Below, one piece after another: positions 28,538 through 35,935 of a DNA stretch of 64,000 bases (position 1 is the stretch's first letter; the number at the start of each line of letters is the position of its first letter). The translations under genes and the position numbers were made by a program. The notes below the pieces were generated by a model. It did no database searches and was not told the origin of the DNA. It saw only the letters and a program-made list of their open reading frames with translations. Origin of the DNA: a bacterium (GTDB lineage Bacteria; Bacillota; Bacilli; Lactobacillales; Streptococcaceae); contig CAJNBV010000011.1 in assembly GCA_905221095.1 (NCBI GenBank), forward strand, positions 4,775-68,774. Reading direction: 5' to 3'.

Positions 28538-28728
28538 TTTAAGTTCTCCTTGTTCTTATTCACTTTTGATTTAAATATTTCTTTTTTATTAATATAGTAT
28601 GTCAATGCTACTAACAAAATACAGCTCTCCAACGATACCTTTTCTAAATTAAATAGAGAATAAATTAATAATATGCTGTAAGCTGTTAAAGCAGATCCTA
28701 CATATATTTTTTTTAATATTCTATTCAT
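28534..28728 (-). CDS. Small immunity-like membrane protein
   Basis: 64 residues with two hydrophobic helices (about 9-26 and 31-46) and a basic Lys/Asn-rich tail. It sits between two double-glycine peptide genes and overlaps the second by 4 bp, the usual place for a bacteriocin immunity protein. No family motif recognised. Confidence 0.55.
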   Translation of the reverse strand: MNRILKKIYVGSALTAYSILLIYSLFNLEKVSLESCILLVALTYYINKKEIFKSKVNKNKENLK

Positions 28729-28745
28729 AAAACTTACCCAAAGTT

Positions 28746-28934
28746 TTATTTTAGATTTTTTCCAACTTGATAAAGACCTGCTCCTAGTATAATAGCCCCT
28801 CCTGTTACAGAAAAACCTTTAAACGCAGCTACTCCAAACGCAACTACTAGTGGTGCAATCCCCCCATCCACATTCATCAACTCTTCTTCTGTAAGAGCTA
28901 CAAAGTTCTGTTCCATTTTGTCAAAATTTGTCAT
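28746..28934 (-). CDS. Double-glycine bacteriocin-like peptide
   Basis: 62 residues. The leader ends in LTEEELMNVDGG (14-25), a classic double-glycine processing site. The predicted mature 37-residue peptide begins IAPLVVAFGV and contains TGGAIILGAG, a GxxxG-like motif seen in two-peptide bacteriocins. GAGGAG precedes the ATG. With the 59-residue peptide at 28358-28537 it could make a two-peptide class IIb pair. The last micro-ORF of the tandem array ends 44 bp upstream. Confidence 0.75.
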   Translation of the reverse strand: MTNFDKMEQNFVALTEEELMNVDGGIAPLVVAFGVAAFKGFSVTGGAIILGAGLYQVGKNLK

Positions 28935-28978
28935 CTTTTTTTCTCCTCAATTTTTATGTTTTGTTATATCTTTAATGT

Positions 28979-29032
28979 TTAGCCTCTAAGCCACTTAAAT
29001 AGCCAAGTTGGATAAATAGCTGAAATAATCAT
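28979..29032 (-). CDS. Micro-ORF 6, divergent 17-residue peptide
   Basis: MIISAIYPTWLFKWLRG, preceded by AAAGGAGATTAGAA. It occupies the last position of the tandem array and shares with the other five the Tyr-Pro at positions 7-8, a following aromatic residue and a cationic hydrophobic tail. Its upstream unit keeps the TTCGAATA element (29066-29073). Too short for standard gene calling. Confidence 0.55.
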   Translation of the reverse strand: MIISAIYPTWLFKWLRG

Positions 29033-29104
29033 TTCTAATCTCCTTTCCTCTTCTTCTCACTTATTTATTCGAAAAAAATTTCGAAAATGTACAACTAATT
29101 AAAT

Positions 29105-29155
29105 TTATTTGAAAAATAATTTAGTAAACCACGGATAAAAAATTGGTAGATACAT
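29105..29155 (-). CDS. Micro-ORF 5, 16-residue peptide
   Basis: MYLPIFYPWFTKLFFK with GGAG upstream (AAGGAGTCTAATTC ATG). Identical in protein sequence to micro-ORFs 2 and 3. Confidence 0.6.
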   Translation of the reverse strand: MYLPIFYPWFTKLFFK

Positions 29156-29231
29156 GAATTAGACTCCTTTCTGTTTCCTCTTACTTATCTATTCGAAAAA
29201 AATTTTCGAAAATGAACAACTAAATTAAATT

Positions 29232-29282
29232 TCATTTAAAAAATAACTTAATAAACCACGGATACAAGATTGGTAGATACAT
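29232..29282 (-). CDS. Micro-ORF 4, 16-residue peptide
   Basis: MYLPILYPWFIKLFFK, the Leu6/Ile11 version also seen in micro-ORF 1. It stops with TGA where the other five use TAA. AAGGAGCCTGGTTT precedes the ATG. Confidence 0.6.
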   Translation of the reverse strand: MYLPILYPWFIKLFFK

Positions 29283-29356
29283 AAACCAGGCTCCTTTCTG
29301 TTTCCTCTTACTCATCTATTCGAAAAACAATTCGAAAATAAACAACTAAATTAAAT

Positions 29357-29407
29357 TTATTTGAAAAATAATTTAGTAAACCATGGATAGAAAATTGGTA
29401 GATACAT
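29357..29407 (-). CDS. Micro-ORF 3, 16-residue peptide
   Basis: MYLPIFYPWFTKLFFK. It uses TTC and CCA codons where copy 2 uses TTT and CCG, so the protein is kept while silent sites vary. AAGGAGATTAGTTC precedes the ATG. Confidence 0.6.
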   Translation of the reverse strand: MYLPIFYPWFTKLFFK

Positions 29408-29480
29408 GAACTAATCTCCTTCCTTTTCTTTCTTACTTATTTATTCGAAAAACAATTCAAAAATGTACAACTAATTAAAT

Positions 29481-29531
29481 TTATTTGAAAAATAATTTAG
29501 TAAACCACGGATAAAAAATTGGTAGATACAT
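29481..29531 (-). CDS. Micro-ORF 2, 16-residue peptide
   Basis: MYLPIFYPWFTKLFFK, ribosome site AAAGGAGCC seven bases before the ATG. Confidence 0.6.
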   Translation of the reverse strand: MYLPIFYPWFTKLFFK

Positions 29532-29605
29532 GAACTAGGCTCCTTTCTTTTCCTCTTACTTATCTATTCGAAAAAAATTTCGAAAATGTACAACTAAATT
29601 AAATT

Positions 29606-29656
29606 TTATTTGAAAAATAACTTAATGAACCACGGATACAAGATTGGTAGATACAT
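29606..29656 (-). CDS. Micro-ORF 1, 16-residue peptide
   Basis: MYLPILYPWFIKLFFK. It is the first unit of the array, 52 bp beyond the terminator of the response-regulator operon. Its com-box-like TTCGAATA (29691-29698) is preceded by TTGACTTCTTT. Ribosome site AAAGGAGCC. A net positive, aromatic, strongly hydrophobic peptide. Confidence 0.6.
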   Translation of the reverse strand: MYLPILYPWFIKLFFK

Positions 29657-29707
29657 GAACTAGGCTCCTTTCCTTTTCCTCTTACCTATCTATTCGAAAA
29701 AGAAGTC

Positions 29708-29748
29708 AAAAAAATAAGAATATCAGAAAATTTTCCGACATTCTTATT
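29708..29748 (-). terminator. Terminator after response regulator
   Basis: Near-perfect long stem (AATAAGAAT with ATTCTTATT, extended by wobble pairs), followed by TTTTTTT on the minus strand. It separates the kinase/regulator operon from the micro-ORF array. Confidence 0.85.
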
Positions 29749-29775
29749 GATAAATTCATTCAAGTCTAACAGATA

Positions 29776-30507
29776 TTAGACATTGAGATGTTTTTTAAGG
29801 GTTCTTCTGGCTGTTCGTGATACGGGGAAGTGCAAGCCTTCTAACAGGGTCACTTCTGTCGCAGTCATCTCTTCAATTGCCTGTAAACTGACCAACGTAT
29901 TGCGATTGGCATAGACAAAATAATCTTTTTCAGCCTTGGCAGCAATATCCTTGAGACTGCCATAAATGGTCTTGATAGAATGATTGGCATAATAGACCTT
30001 GATACGATGGGATTCCACTGAGGTTTCAAAGGCTAAAATCTCATGGTAGGGCAGAGTAAAACCCCGTCTTCCCTCAAAACTATAGGTGAAGAGACGCATA
30101 TTTTCCCTCTTATCCACTGCCAGTACATAGTCCAGACAGCGCTCCAGCTGATGACGGTAATCCTCCTCAGGCTGATCCTTGGAAATAAAATCCAAGGCAG
30201 ACAAGTGGTAACGAAAAGCTAGAGGCAAGGCCTCCGAGTGCGTGGACACAAAGACAATGCTTGTAAAAGGATCCCGCTCCCGAACCTGTTGGGCAACCTG
30301 AAAGCCCCGTTCACGCTCTCCATCAATCTCTAAATCCAATAAATAGAGTTGGTAATGGTCAAAATACTGAGAATACTTTTCAACATCTCCATAGTTTTTG
30401 GCAATATCAATTTCTAATCTTAAATTGCGAGAGCGACCGATATCTAGTAAAGTCTGCTCTATCCGTCCCTGCTGGACTCTATCGTCTTCCAAAACTAAAA
30501 TTCTCAT
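29776..30507 (-). CDS. LytTR-family response regulator (ComE/BlpR type)
   Basis: 243 residues. The receiver domain has acidic residues in LVLEDD (4-9) and the phospho-acceptor Asp58 in LYLLDLEIDG. The LytTR DNA-binding domain spans about 135-243 (ILAFETSVESHRIKVYY; FPVSRTARRTLKKHL). Its start overlaps the kinase stop by 4 bp. Relatives control competence or bacteriocin genes through direct-repeat sites. The neighbouring peptide genes are plausible targets, but I see no clear binding repeat in front of them. Confidence 0.85.
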   Translation of the reverse strand: MRILVLEDDRVQQGRIEQTLLDIGRSRNLRLEIDIAKNYGDVEKYSQYFDHYQLYLLDLEIDGERERGFQVAQQVRERDPFTSIVFVSTHSEALPLAFRYHLSALDFISKDQPEEDYRHQLERCLDYVLAVDKRENMRLFTYSFEGRRGFTLPYHEILAFETSVESHRIKVYYANHSIKTIYGSLKDIAAKAEKDYFVYANRNTLVSLQAIEEMTATEVTLLEGLHFPVSRTARRTLKKHLNV

Positions 30508-31838
30508 TCCTCTTCCCCTCGTTTCTCATCCTTAAATGGCAATTCTAAATCTTGTCTAAAGGTCGTCTCTCCCAGTTGGGTATCTAAGTTCAAATCATAA
30601 TGAAAAACCATATCCTCCAAGGTCGCTAAGCCCAGTCCACTGTGGTTGCCCTTGGTCGAATAACCCTTTTGACTGAGAATGCTGGGATTCAGTTCTTCTT
30701 TCTTACGAGTGTTTTCAATGATAAAACGGACACTCCTATCATCGGCCAACAAAGCAACCCGAATCTGTGGATTTTCAGCCTCACTCGCTGCCTCTAAGGC
30801 ATTTGTCGTGAGGATAGAGAGGATACGGATAGCCTCCAACATTGGCAATGCCAGCTCTTCAACAACCCCCACCGTCTCCAAACTAAAATAAATTCCTTGC
30901 TTATCTGCCACAATCATGGCTTTGGCTAAGGTATTACGAATGGCTATGTCATGGATATTGTGAAGATTAAAGGCCGTGTAGTCCGCTTTCCTCAGCTTTT
31001 CATTGGTCTTTAGAAAGACATCTTGATAAATGGTAGACACCTCAGCCATGTCTTGATTCGCTATGGCAGGCTCCATGCTAGCGACAATCCCTGCAAAATC
31101 ATGACGGAAACCTCGAACCTCATCATAGAGATGGCCCAGCTTATCCACCATCCCTTGCAAGGAACGATTTTCATCTTCCTGTCTCTGAATGGTCTGATCA
31201 TCACGATAAGCCTGCTCCAAATGCTTGATGTAAAAGAGCCAAGAGAAAAAGAGAATGAAAATCAGAAGGGAAATGGTCGTGTCAAAACGAACGTAGAAAT
31301 AACTATTTCTATTGGTCATAAACGAAGAGAATATCCTAAATACAGTCAGAGGTAGGATAATGAAAAAACTCTTATGATAGTGGGTTTTGAAAGCATCTGA
31401 AAAGAATAAATTCAAATCCAAAGACCAACGCTTCATCATAACTACTGTCAGTACAAGAGCTAATAGGGAAAAAGAAGAGTTAACAATCCCATTACCTACT
31501 TCTGATAGCATATCTATATCTAACATCCGAATATAGAACAATACCAATAAATAGCGAATACTCTGATAAAAACTAAAAAGATAGAATGAAAGAAATAACG
31601 ATTCCCCCTTTTTCTTCCTATTCATATAGAAAATAAGGTAAAAAAAGATTAAAACTTCCAAATACATGATTTCAAAAAAAGTTTTACCAGCTATTACTTG
31701 CATCATTAATAAATAGACTATGTATCTCTTTTTACGAAATTCCGGTGTAATTTGGTAACCTAGATAGATTGGAGGAACTATAATGGAGACTATCAACAAT
31801 AAAGCAAATAGAGTTTCCTTAATAAAAGTCAAAATCAT
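30504..31838 (-). CDS. HPK10-family sensor histidine kinase 1
   Basis: 444 residues, ComD/BlpH/AgrC type. About six membrane helices fill residues 1-210. The phospho-acceptor His is in RGFRHDFAGIV (about 245), the N-box in LTTNALEAASEA (about 346) and the G-box in HSGLGLATLEDM (about 402). From MKRWSLDLNLFFSDAF onward it is almost identical to kinase 2 (32041-33387), but the first ~130 residues differ, so the two would sense different ligands. It overlaps the regulator stub upstream and the full regulator downstream by 4 bp each. Confidence 0.88.
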   Translation of the reverse strand: MILTFIKETLFALLLIVSIIVPPIYLGYQITPEFRKKRYIVYLLMMQVIAGKTFFEIMYLEVLIFFYLIFYMNRKKKGESLFLSFYLFSFYQSIRYLLVLFYIRMLDIDMLSEVGNGIVNSSFSLLALVLTVVMMKRWSLDLNLFFSDAFKTHYHKSFFIILPLTVFRIFSSFMTNRNSYFYVRFDTTISLLIFILFFSWLFYIKHLEQAYRDDQTIQRQEDENRSLQGMVDKLGHLYDEVRGFRHDFAGIVASMEPAIANQDMAEVSTIYQDVFLKTNEKLRKADYTAFNLHNIHDIAIRNTLAKAMIVADKQGIYFSLETVGVVEELALPMLEAIRILSILTTNALEAASEAENPQIRVALLADDRSVRFIIENTRKKEELNPSILSQKGYSTKGNHSGLGLATLEDMVFHYDLNLDTQLGETTFRQDLELPFKDEKRGEEE

Positions 31839-32044
31839 ACTATCAAATCACGCTCTCCATCAATCTCTAAATCCAATAAATAGAGCTGGTAATGGTCAAA
31901 ATACTGGGAATACTTTTCAACGTCTCCATAGTTTTTGGCAATATCAATTTCCAATCTCAAATTACGAGAGCGACCAATATCTAGTAAAGTCTGCTCTATC
32001 CGTCCTTGCTGGACTCTATCGTCTTCTAAAACTAAAATTCTCAT
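31835..32044 (-). pseudogene. Truncated response-regulator stub
   Basis: 69 codons. Residues 1-65 equal the N terminus of the full regulator, with Asp58 retained, ending DGER; then DLIV and stop. The frame ends exactly in an ATGA overlap with kinase 1. The receiver is incomplete and the DNA-binding domain is missing. It is the junction of a partial tandem duplication of a kinase-regulator pair. Confidence 0.85.
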
Positions 32045-33387
32045 TCCTCTTCCCCTCGTTTCTCATCCTTAAATGGTAATTCTAAATCTTGTCTAAAGGT
32101 CGTTTCTCCTAGCTGGGTATCTAAGTTCAAATCATAATGAAAAACCATATCCTCCAAGGTTGCTAAGCCCAGTCCACTATGGTTACCCTTGGTCGAATAA
32201 CCCTTTTGACTGAGAATGCTGGGATTCAGTTCTTCTTTCTTACGAGTGTTTTCAATGATAAAACGGACACTCCTATCACCTGCCAACAAAGCAACCCGAA
32301 TCTGCGGATTTTCAGCCTCACTGGCTGCTTCTAAGGCATTTGTCGTGAGGATAGAGAGGATACGGATAGCCTCCAACATCGGCAGTGCCAGCTCTTTTAC
32401 GACCCCCACCGTCTCCAAACTAAAATGAATTCCCTGCTTATCTGCCACAATCATGGCTTTGGCCAAGGTATTGCGAATAGCTATGTCATGGATATTGTGA
32501 AGATTAAAGGCTGTGTAATCCGCTTTCCTAAGCTTTTCATTTGTCTTTAGAAAAACATCTTGATAAATGGTAGACACCTCAGCCATGTCTTGATTCGCTA
32601 TTGCAGGCTCCATGCTGGCGACAATCCCTGCAAAATCATGACGGAAACCTCGAACCTCATCATAGAGATGACCCAACTTATCCACCATTCCTTGCAAGGA
32701 ACGATTTTCATCTTCCTGTCTCTGAATGGTTTGTTCATCACGATAAACCTGCTCCAAATGCTTGATGAAAAAGAGCCAAGAGAAAAAGAGAATGAAAATC
32801 AGGAGAGAAATGGTCGTGTCAAAACGAACGTAGAAAGAACTATTTCTATTAGTCATGAACGAAGAGAAGATCCTAAATACAGTCAGAGGCAGGATAATGA
32901 AAAAACTCTTATGATAGTGGGTTTTGAAAGCATCTGAAAAGAATAAATCCAAATCCAAAGACCAACGCTTCATAATTTTACAACATAGAAATATTGATAA
33001 TAAATCAAATATAGATATATATAGCGTCGAAAACTCATCTAAAAACAACCAATTCTCACCAGATAATACACGAAGCCAGATTGTCAAAAATAAATAGCGA
33101 ATGCTTTGAAAGAAAATAAAAAGATATAAAGAAAGAAAAAGAGCTTCCACTTTTCTCTTATGCAATACGAATAAAAAAATACAGTAAAAGAAGAGAAGGA
33201 TTCCTATATGAAATAATTCTCCAAATGTTTGACGAGCAAAAAAACTAATTAAAAATACAAGGACCCAATAACGTTTTTTATAAAATTCTGGGGAAATTTG
33301 AGCGCCTAAAAAAATAGTGGGCACTATGGTTGAAATAACTACCAATAGTATATATATCACAGAAAATAAAAATTCTAAAATAACCAT
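32041..33387 (-). CDS. HPK10-family sensor histidine kinase 2
   Basis: 448 residues with the same kinase motifs as kinase 1 (RGFRHDFAG, LTTNALEAA, HSGLGLATLEDM) but an unrelated-looking membrane sensor in the first ~130 residues. It is first in the operon kinase 2, stub, kinase 1, regulator, all joined by 4-bp overlaps. AGGAG lies about 15 bp from the start. It probably signals to the single intact regulator at the end of the operon. Confidence 0.88.
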   Translation of the reverse strand: MVILEFLFSVIYILLVVISTIVPTIFLGAQISPEFYKKRYWVLVFLISFFARQTFGELFHIGILLFFYCIFLFVLHKRKVEALFLSLYLFIFFQSIRYLFLTIWLRVLSGENWLFLDEFSTLYISIFDLLSIFLCCKIMKRWSLDLDLFFSDAFKTHYHKSFFIILPLTVFRIFSSFMTNRNSSFYVRFDTTISLLIFILFFSWLFFIKHLEQVYRDEQTIQRQEDENRSLQGMVDKLGHLYDEVRGFRHDFAGIVASMEPAIANQDMAEVSTIYQDVFLKTNEKLRKADYTAFNLHNIHDIAIRNTLAKAMIVADKQGIHFSLETVGVVKELALPMLEAIRILSILTTNALEAASEAENPQIRVALLAGDRSVRFIIENTRKKEELNPSILSQKGYSTKGNHSGLGLATLEDMVFHYDLNLDTQLGETTFRQDLELPFKDEKRGEEE

Positions 33388-33494
33388 AGAATGAAATAGC
33401 TCCTAATTTATTTAAGCAAAGTAGTATTAATAATATTTTTCTACTCGATACAACTCTCTAATTTTTCGTACTTTCTGAAAAACGATAAATCCAC

Positions 33495-33537
33495 AAAAGG
33501 CTTTAGTTTCTTTTAAAATACAAGAAATCTAAAGCCT
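33495..33537 (-). terminator. Terminator after choline-binding protein 1
   Basis: AGGCTTTAG pairs with CTAAAGCCT with further pairing inside, followed by TTTTG on the minus strand. Confidence 0.75.
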
Positions 33538-33595
33538 CTTGAAAATGATTTGCACGTTTTATTTTTTATATTCGTTGTGAAGATTGCTTATCTAT

Positions 33596-34780
33596 TTATT
33601 TTACCACAAGAACTTTATAATATTCATACTTATTTGGCTGTGTAATCTTAATTTTTTGACCATAGAAACCATCGATTTCTTTATCAAAATAATCTGAAAA
33701 TCTTGATGGCAAGCGTTTCATCTTAAGAACCTCACCAGATTGGTCTGCATATACAAGGAAATGATAGTATGGTGCAGCCATACCGTCATCAATCAATACA
33801 AAGTAACCTGTTTTAAGCTTACCTTGTCCATTATCTAAATGGTATAGTTTATTGTTATTGATTGTGAAGTTAGTAGATGGAAGTCTAAGTCGTACACCTG
33901 GGTCTTCTAGATAAAGATCATTGCCAACTTTTTTGATTTCTGATCTAGTTGTCATCTCTGGAAGTGGTAATACTCTACGACCATCTGCTCCAAAGTAATA
34001 TCGACCTGGTAGATTTTGGAAATTACGAATAACAGCTTTAGGATCAATTTCTTGTCCTTCTTCTTTATTATCTACTAAAGCTAAGATTGTATTTGAAACT
34101 TGATCCCCATATTTTTCGGAAAACTTCTTGAACTCAGGTTTGATATACCAAGTGTTTTTATCCACGATAACATCAGTAAAGTTATTTCCGTCAAATTTTG
34201 CTGTAACCAGATATTCATATCCATCGCCTAAACGAACAATGTCACCATTTTTATAAGGGCTATCTTGTAAAGTGAACATATGACCATCCTTGCTGAGAAT
34301 ATAGCCTGTCCCATCACTAGAATTTACAACTCTATCAGAGGCCATTGCACCTGATTGTTCAAAATAATACCAATTACCATCTATGAACACCCAACCTGTC
34401 ATCATAGAACCACTAAAATGAAGATAGTACCAAGTAGCTCCTTCTTTGTACCAACCTGTACGCATGGCACCACTATCTGCTAGTGAGTACCAAGTGTTGC
34501 CCTCCTTGTACCAGCCAGTACGCATGGCGCCACTATCTGCTAGTGAATACCATGTATTGCCGTCTTTGAGCCAACCTGTCTGCATTTTACCAGTGCTGTC
34601 GAAGTGATACCATGAGCCAGCATTTTGTACCCATTTATTTTTAGCAAGACTGCCATCTTGTGAAAGATTCCAGTCAGACCCATTTTTAACCCAAGTATCT
34701 GCAGCTTGTGCTTGCTTGATTGACAAAAGCAGACCAGCACCTGCAAGCAAACCAAGTGTGAGTAGTTTAAATTTTTTCAT
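33596..34780 (-). CDS. Choline-binding surface protein (paralogue 1)
   Basis: 394 residues. A signal peptide (about 1-26, LLSIKQAQA cut before ADTW) is followed by N-terminal choline-binding repeats to about 150 (TGWLKDGNTWYSLADSGAM and similar). The C-terminal ~230-residue domain is one I do not recognise (NTWYIKPEFKKFSEKYGD, RYYFGADGRRV, YYHFLVYADQSGEVLKMKR). The repeats should hold it on choline-bearing teichoic acids. The start is the second ATG in ATGGCTATG, which has correct spacing from GGAGG. The Rgg regulator is divergent, and a paralogue lies beyond it. Confidence 0.85.
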   Translation of the reverse strand: MKKFKLLTLGLLAGAGLLLSIKQAQAADTWVKNGSDWNLSQDGSLAKNKWVQNAGSWYHFDSTGKMQTGWLKDGNTWYSLADSGAMRTGWYKEGNTWYSLADSGAMRTGWYKEGATWYYLHFSGSMMTGWVFIDGNWYYFEQSGAMASDRVVNSSDGTGYILSKDGHMFTLQDSPYKNGDIVRLGDGYEYLVTAKFDGNNFTDVIVDKNTWYIKPEFKKFSEKYGDQVSNTILALVDNKEEGQEIDPKAVIRNFQNLPGRYYFGADGRRVLPLPEMTTRSEIKKVGNDLYLEDPGVRLRLPSTNFTINNNKLYHLDNGQGKLKTGYFVLIDDGMAAPYYHFLVYADQSGEVLKMKRLPSRFSDYFDKEIDGFYGQKIKITQPNKYEYYKVLVVK

Positions 34781-34977
34781 AGCCATTTCCTCCTTTATTG
34801 AATAGTTATAAAAAGATATTTTTCCATCATAAACATTCTACATAACTCCTAATAATCCTTAAGAGTCAACCAACACCTTCTTTCTATCATCATTGCCCAC
34901 CCCACACCTTTATGATATACTAAATATAAATATTTTCTTAAAACTTCTACTTTTGGAACATTTTTGGAGGCAAAAAT

Positions 34978-35847
34978 ATGCGGTGGGATATTGGTTCAGT
35001 TTATAAATACATTCGTAAGTCAAAAGGGATTACACAAAATGAGGTCTGTGGTGACTACATTACTCATTCTAACTTATCAAAGTTTGAAAATAATCATTCT
35101 ACTCCTAGGTATGATACTATGGAATTACTTTTGAGGCAAATTGATATGAGTTTCGATGAATTTCATTATATTTGTCAACATTACCAAATGGATTCTCGTA
35201 AGAAATTATTTTCAGAATATTATCAAGTTATTTCTTCGCCTAATCTAGAAGAAATGAAGACACTGCTATCAAAATGTCAAATTTATCTAGATGAAGTGCA
35301 GAATGATATCCCAATAGAACATGCTGTGAAAGAACTAACCATTTTTATAGAAGTGATTGAAAATCAGTTTTCCGATAAAGCCCAAGCCTTGGCTGAAGAG
35401 TTATGGAAAGAATTGGAAAAAAGGGATCAGTGGTTCCTCTCGGATTTACGATTGTTAGTGATGATCATTTTCCATTTCCCTGTTGATTCACTAGAAATGC
35501 TACGTCAAAGACTTGTAAAATCTCTAAATAAATACACAGATTATCGTCCAATTCAAAGTATTCATTATTCCATTCTAGCCAATATGACACGAATGTACCT
35601 TGAAGCAGGGAAGAAAGATGACTGTCTATGCTTAATTCAAGAATGTCTTGATTTAGCAAAAATATTGAAACGATACGATTTATTAGGTGTAGCTCAAGTA
35701 CGTCTGGGAATCGTTAATGAAGATCATGCTATGATTAATAAAGGATTATCCTTACTCGAATCAACAGATGAAAGTCGATTACTGCGGGAAATGAAAAGAG
35801 AAGTTAGTGATTATTATCAAGCAGATTTTTTTGAAACAGAGGGCTAA
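34978..35847 (+). CDS. Rgg/GadR/MutR-family transcriptional regulator
   Basis: 289 residues. The N-terminal helix-turn-helix (about 6-62: YIRKSKGITQNEVCGDYITHSNLSKFENNHSTPRY has the family pattern) is followed by a helical repeat domain typical of peptide-sensing Rgg proteins. GGAGG lies 9 bp before the ATG. It is flanked by two paralogous choline-binding protein genes read in the opposite direction, which are its most likely targets. No certain SHP-type pheromone gene was found beside it. Confidence 0.85.
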   Translation: MRWDIGSVYKYIRKSKGITQNEVCGDYITHSNLSKFENNHSTPRYDTMELLLRQIDMSFDEFHYICQHYQMDSRKKLFSEYYQVISSPNLEEMKTLLSKCQIYLDEVQNDIPIEHAVKELTIFIEVIENQFSDKAQALAEELWKELEKRDQWFLSDLRLLVMIIFHFPVDSLEMLRQRLVKSLNKYTDYRPIQSIHYSILANMTRMYLEAGKKDDCLCLIQECLDLAKILKRYDLLGVAQVRLGIVNEDHAMINKGLSLLESTDESRLLREMKREVSDYYQADFFETEG

Positions 35848-35869
35848 CAGTAACTATTATTTTATGGAT

Positions 35870-35914
35870 AAAAGCGAACATGACTTCCTAGTAGACAAAG
35901 CTGTTCGCTTTTTT
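35870..35914. terminator. Bidirectional terminator, Rgg and paralogue 2
   Basis: AAAAGCGAACA pairs with TGTTCGCTTTT around a 21-bp loop, with T-runs on either strand between two convergent genes. Confidence 0.8.
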
Positions 35915-35935
35915 CGTTTTACATTGTCAGATAGT

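Larger units (their letters stand above)
28979..29700 (-). repeat. Six-unit tandem repeat, ~125 bp per unit
   Basis: Starts of the micro-ORFs fall at 29656, 29531, 29407, 29282, 29155 and 29032, spaced 123-127 bp. Each unit holds a T-rich run, TTCGAATA with AATAAG or close variant (plus-strand positions 29691-29698, 29565-29572, 29442-29449, 29317-29324, 29190-29197, 29066-29073), a GGAG ribosome site and a 16-17 codon frame. Spacers vary by small indels; the frames do not. Confidence 0.85.

Noticed and set aside
28979..29700. Regularly spaced repeats resembling a CRISPR array
   Set aside because: The period is ~125 bp, the whole unit including the 'spacer' is repeated, and each holds a ribosome site and reading frame. 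No cas genes are near.
31835..32044. The 69-codon regulator as a functional single-domain response regulator
   Set aside because: It ends at residue 65 of the receiver, before the conserved Ser/Thr and Lys positions, so the fold would be incomplete.
33440..33470. TACGAAAA upstream of kinase 2 as another com-box
   Set aside because: It lacks the T-rich run in the right place and the following AATA; one chance 7-of-8 match in A+T-rich DNA is not convincing.
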